Shown: positions 62,647-64,000 of the stretch, in pieces
Position numbering within the stretch: position 1 is the first letter of the stretch
How the letters are laid out: the number at the start of each line of letters is the position of its first letter
Assembly: GCA_016218575.1 (NCBI GenBank)
Contig: JACRDN010000012.1
Location: 1 to 64,000 of the forward strand
Reading direction: 5' to 3'
Length of the DNA stretch: 64,000 nucleotides
From: Elusimicrobiota bacterium
GTDB taxonomy: Bacteria > Elusimicrobiota > Elusimicrobia > UBA1565 > UBA9628
Position numbers and translations under genes: made by a program
Notes under the pieces: generated by a model
Seen by the model: only the letters and a program-made list of their open reading frames with translations
What the model was told of the DNA's origin: nothing
Databases searched by the model: none

Positions 62647-64000
62647 TCAATGCGGCCATTCGTAAGACGACCGATGGGCGTCGAGGGAGTCGGCGTAGTC
62701 TATGAACTTGGCGTAGAAGGGGTGCTGGCCGATGGTGGCGCTGTCGCCGATGACGATCAGGAGGCGCCGGGCCCGGGTCATGGCCACGTTCATGCGCCGG
62801 GTGTCGGAGAGAAACCCGACCTCGCCGTCCGCGTTGGAGCGCACGAGAGAAACGATGGTCGCCTCTTTTTCCCGGCCCTGGAACCCATCCACCGAGCCGA
62901 TCTCAAGATGCGGTATTTTGACCAAGGACTTGAGAATCTTGGCCTGGGCCACGTAAGGCGTCAAAATGGCGAGCTGGCGGGGTTCGATGCCGGCCGAGAG
63001 GAGCTCCTCCATGAGCCGGACGGCGAGCTTGGCCTCGCCCATATTCTCCCGGCTTTCCAGGAGCTCGTTCCAGGATTCCTCGAAGCCCGCGCCCGCCGTG
63101 TCCACGTAGGTGAGCGGAGCCCCGGTGAGCTCGGTCGCCGCGACGCCGGGAAGCTCGGACGCGGTGTGGGCGCGCACGGACTCGTCGGCGATCAGCTTGC
63201 CCTCGTAGAACTGGCTTGAGGAAAATCCCATGATGGACTCGTGCATGCGGTACTGGACGCGCAAGAGGGTTTGCAGGGACTCGGGCAGGATTTCCTTCAA
63301 GCGGTCGAATAAAGTGGTGGCCAGCCCTTCCTCGGCGGCCTTGCGGGAATAGATGGTGGGCGGCAATTGAAGGGAGTCCCCAGCGAAAACCGCCCGCTCG
63401 GCCATCAAGATGGGCACCCAGGACAAGGGCTCGGTCGCCTGGGAGGCCTCGTCCAGGGCCACCAAGTCGAAATTGCCCTTGACGAGCTTGCGCGAGATCC
63501 CGGCGTGGGTCGCCAGCACCACCTGGGCCTGGGCGATGAGGCGCCGCGAAATCTCGAACTCGAGGTCGCGGGCCGCGCGCCAGAGCTTCATGACCTCCCG
63601 CTCCCTGTCCTGCCTCTCATCGTAGCCGAGCTGGCCCCGGCCGAAGCGCGACTTTTTCTTGATGAGTCGCTCCCGCCAGGCGTCAAGCTCTCGCACTTCA
63701 TCGTAGGCCGGGTCCTCCTCGACCAAGGCGGCTAAATTGTTGTGGCGCAGGGATTCCAAGGTGCGCGCGGGATGCCCCAAGCGCACCACGCGCAGGTTCG
63801 TCTCGGCGAGCTTCTCCAGCATGTTGTCCACCGCGATGTTGGAGGGGGCTGTGGCCAGAACCCTCTCTCCTCTCGCCGCGGCCTGGCGGATGATCTCGAC
63901 TAAGACCGTGGTCTTTCCGGTGCCGGGAGGGCCATGGATGAGGGCCACGTCCTCGGCGCCCACGCAGGATTTGACGGCCTCCCTTTGGAATTTGTTCAAG
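62647..64000 (-). CDS. SF1 helicase, Upf1/Dna2/IGHMBP2-like (N-terminus beyond window)
   Basis: At least 450 residues of an ATP-dependent helicase; the beginning lies past the window end. Visible motifs are Q-like NKFQREAVKSCV, Walker A HGPPGTGKTT, ATAPSNIAVDNM (motif Ia), LVALDEASQAT (Walker B), VFAGDSLQLPPTI (motif III), LRVQYRMHESIMGFSS (motif IV), VDGFQGREKEATIVSLVRSN (motif V) and VAMTRARRLLIVIGD (motif VI). The set is complete for Upf1-like SF1B helicases. Bacterial members are thought to act on DNA or RNA in repair. The partner genes are not visible. Confidence 0.92.
   Translation of the reverse strand, partial: LNKFQREAVKSCVGAEDVALIHGPPGTGKTTVLVEIIRQAAARGERVLATAPSNIAVDNMLEKLAETNLRVVRLGHPARTLESLRHNNLAALVEEDPAYDEVRELDAWRERLIKKKSRFGRGQLGYDERQDREREVMKLWRAARDLEFEISRRLIAQAQVVLATHAGISRKLVKGNFDLVALDEASQATEPLSWVPILMAERAVFAGDSLQLPPTIYSRKAAEEGLATTLFDRLKEILPESLQTLLRVQYRMHESIMGFSSSQFYEGKLIADESVRAHTASELPGVAATELTGAPLTYVDTAGAGFEESWNELLESRENMGEAKLAVRLMEELLSAGIEPRQLAILTPYVAQAKILKSLVKIPHLEIGSVDGFQGREKEATIVSLVRSNADGEVGFLSDTRRMNVAMTRARRLLIVIGDSATIGQHPFYAKFIDYADSLDAHRSSYEWPH

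Overview
The window is about 62% GC by eye in its core parts. It reads as chromosomal DNA of an uncultured, probably Gram-negative-type bacterium: there are secreted proteins with signal peptides, a lipobox protein, a twitching-type ATPase and DedA/TerC/CNT membrane proteins. Elusimicrobiota is my best guess, but it rests on general resemblance only. No rRNA or ribosomal protein is present to test it, and no CRISPR array was seen.

Layout. (1) Core, 1-6.53 kb: lexA with its own palindromic operator, malic enzyme, a GDT1-type cation exporter, pilT, a cytidylate-kinase-like protein, a tandem UspA protein and a cut-off DUF1646-like protein. Two copies of a palindromic intergenic element end at, or 1-2 bases from, gene stop codons here. 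(2) Island 1, 6.53-30.26 kb, bounded by a 42-nt direct repeat made of the 5' half of an initiator-type tRNA-Met gene. It carries an almost gapless leftward operon of eleven genes (23.5 to 6.8 kb) behind a consensus TTGACA-17-TATAAT promoter: hsdM, nucleotidyltransferase, HTH protein, hsdS, membrane-anchored protein, hsdR, YgjP-type metallopeptidase, a 2086-residue Avs-like nuclease-STAND ATPase, a companion protein, a Cys-rich small protein and a pRiA4b ORF-3-like protein. Behind it lie a tyrosine recombinase, a VirD4/TraG-like coupling ATPase, a replication-relaxation-like protein, a small HTH protein with a structured leader, a membrane protein and a second tyrosine recombinase abutting the tRNA. 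(3) Island 2, about 30.27-40.52 kb and visibly more AT-rich. It starts with a large serine recombinase whose 3' end runs into the tRNA gene. It continues with a RepA-like ATPase, orphan proteins, an orphan HsdR_N nuclease, a strongly folded non-coding segment, an integrase remnant, then a second defence cluster: HEPN + DUF262, DUF262-HNH + EcoRI-type adenine methyltransferase, and a frameshifted XRE regulator. An 11-nt copy of the tRNA 3' end at 40511-40521 may be its far boundary. (4) Core, 40.7-64 kb: a cobalamin-riboswitch operon (Cys-rich CWC protein, DUF6580 membrane protein, COG2102 PP-loop ATPase), radical SAM/SPASM enzyme, DEAD-box helicase, secreted proteins, glgB-malQ, GT-C/TPR protein, CDP-alcohol phosphatidyltransferase, rnhA, TerC, pyruvate phosphate dikinase, amidase, nucleoside transporter, DedA, a secreted protein behind a promoter with a 10-bp homopolymer, and an Upf1-like helicase cut by the window edge.

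The main story is one initiator tRNA gene used from both ends by two unrelated integrases (tyrosine on the 5' side, serine on the 3' side). This produced tandem defence islands. The most novel-looking items are the eleven-gene defence operon with its Avs-like giant protein, three structured non-coding segments inside the islands, the palindromic elements with a covarying core, and the riboswitch operon with a possible 29-codon first gene.
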